A DNA stretch of 64,000 nt from Piscinibacter sp. XHJ-5 (GTDB taxonomy: Bacteria > Pseudomonadota > Gammaproteobacteria > Burkholderiales > Burkholderiaceae_C), in contig NZ_CP123228.1 in NCBI RefSeq assembly GCF_029855045.1, forward strand, positions 2,046,001 through 2,110,000, written 5' to 3'. A program made the translations under genes and the position numbers. The notes beneath the pieces are model-generated. The model ran no database searches and was not told where the DNA came from. It worked only from the letters and a program-made list of their open reading frames with translations. Positions 63,603 to 64,000 of the stretch are shown here, in pieces (the first letter of the stretch is position 1; the number at the start of each line of letters is the position of its first letter).

Positions 63603-64000
63603 CTAGCGTCGTCCTCGCGCCGTCAACGCCCGCGCCTGCAGCAGGATGGATCCATCGGGCAGCACCGGCATGCGCTCGCGCAGGCGTTCACGCAGTTGCT
63701 CGCGCACCGGCTCCTCCAGTTGCATGGCATGGGCCGGCGCCGGCCCCTGGCCGGCGAGGAAGGGACGCCAGTAGTCGTCGAAGTCGGCGAAGCGCATCGG
63801 GATCTCGATGGCGGACACCTCGACCTGGCGCAGGCCGGCGTCTGCGAATGCCGAGGCGAGCGCATCGGGCTGGCACAGCGGAAAGCGCTCGCCCTGGTCC
63901 TGCGCACGGGCCTGCGCATCGAACTGCGCGGCCACATCCCAGTAGAGCCGGATCAGGTCCATCTTGCGCGCGTAGTCCCACACGTAGGCGCCCACCGAGC
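63603..64000 (-). CDS. Class I SAM-dependent methyltransferase, 3' part (cut by window edge)
   Basis: About 130 C-terminal residues of a methyltransferase: VGAYVWDYARKMDLIRLYWD is the common post-motif segment of UbiE/Methyltransf_11-type enzymes, followed by PDALASAFADAGLRQVEVSAIEI and FDDYWRPFLAGQGPAPAH. The SAM-binding motif I lies beyond the window. The frame runs to base 64000 without a stop; a GTG at 63995 is probably an internal Val and not the start. Substrate unknown. Confidence 0.82.
   Translation of the reverse strand, partial: SVGAYVWDYARKMDLIRLYWDVAAQFDAQARAQDQGERFPLCQPDALASAFADAGLRQVEVSAIEIPMRFADFDDYWRPFLAGQGPAPAHAMQLEEPVREQLRERLRERMPVLPDGSILLQARALTARGRR

Overview
The window is about 64 kb of GC-rich, densely coding DNA from what is most likely a betaproteobacterium of the order Burkholderiales, in the Rubrivivax/Leptothrix/Comamonadaceae neighbourhood. 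This placement is inferred from gene order (smc-zipA-ligA-def, dapC-dapD...dapE-prmB, yciB-bolA-parvulin) and from protein character, not from a search. There is no rRNA, tRNA, insertion sequence, phage or CRISPR array that I can support. The left edge cuts a penicillin-acylase gene and the right edge cuts a methyltransferase gene.

Layout. 0-6 kb: end of a penicillin acylase, a small helix-hairpin-helix gene, lexA divergent from an asparaginase across two adjacent LexA-box-like palindromes, the ohrR-ohr peroxide module, and a short RecQ helicase. 6-16 kb, minus strand: one run reading dapC, dapD, PotD-like binding protein, GGDEF membrane protein, pilU, dapE, prmB, ABC-F ATPase, with overlaps or short gaps. 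The binding protein and cyclase sit inside an otherwise ordinary lysine-biosynthesis run and resemble the NspS/MbaA polyamine-sensing pair of Vibrio. 16-25.5 kb: a DUF72 gene and queF (minus), then smc, zipA, ligA and def (plus). A five-copy, about 90-bp tandem palindromic repeat fills the ligA-def gap and ends in the def ribosome binding site. 25.5-33.5 kb: a FecR/DUF6600 envelope protein, tesA, a YbbA-type ATPase, a phasin-like protein, and a minus-strand envelope and redox-repair set (selO, msrB, yciB, bolA, parvulin).

33.7-52.4 kb is a large plus-strand catabolic block: an acyl-CoA synthetase, a branched-chain-type ABC importer (binding protein, LivH, LivM, LivG, LivF), a trifunctional beta-oxidation protein, a thiolase, two acyl-CoA dehydrogenases, two short-chain dehydrogenases, a hot-dog thioesterase, a medium-chain reductase, a glutathione transferase and small helpers. 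Together these could import an organic acid, activate it to a CoA ester and beta-oxidise it; the substrate is not readable from sequence. 52.5-58.4 kb holds a TlpA-DUF4266-DUF3570-ApbE operon, in which the DUF3570 protein carries two motifs like ApbE flavinylation sites, followed by a protein-isoaspartate methyltransferase with an export-type N terminus and a large membrane protein with a spermidine-synthase-like domain. 58.5-63.3 kb has a berberine-bridge-type FAD oxidoreductase, a large ATPase-LuxR regulator and a DUF4242 protein. The 305-bp gap at 63.3-63.6 kb can fold into a series of stems ending in a plus-strand terminator and may encode an unrecognised small RNA.

The strongest candidates for something new are the PotD-like/GGDEF pair beside pilU, the DUF4266-DUF3570-ApbE operon with SGAS motifs, the structured intergenic RNA, and the nested-palindrome repeat array.
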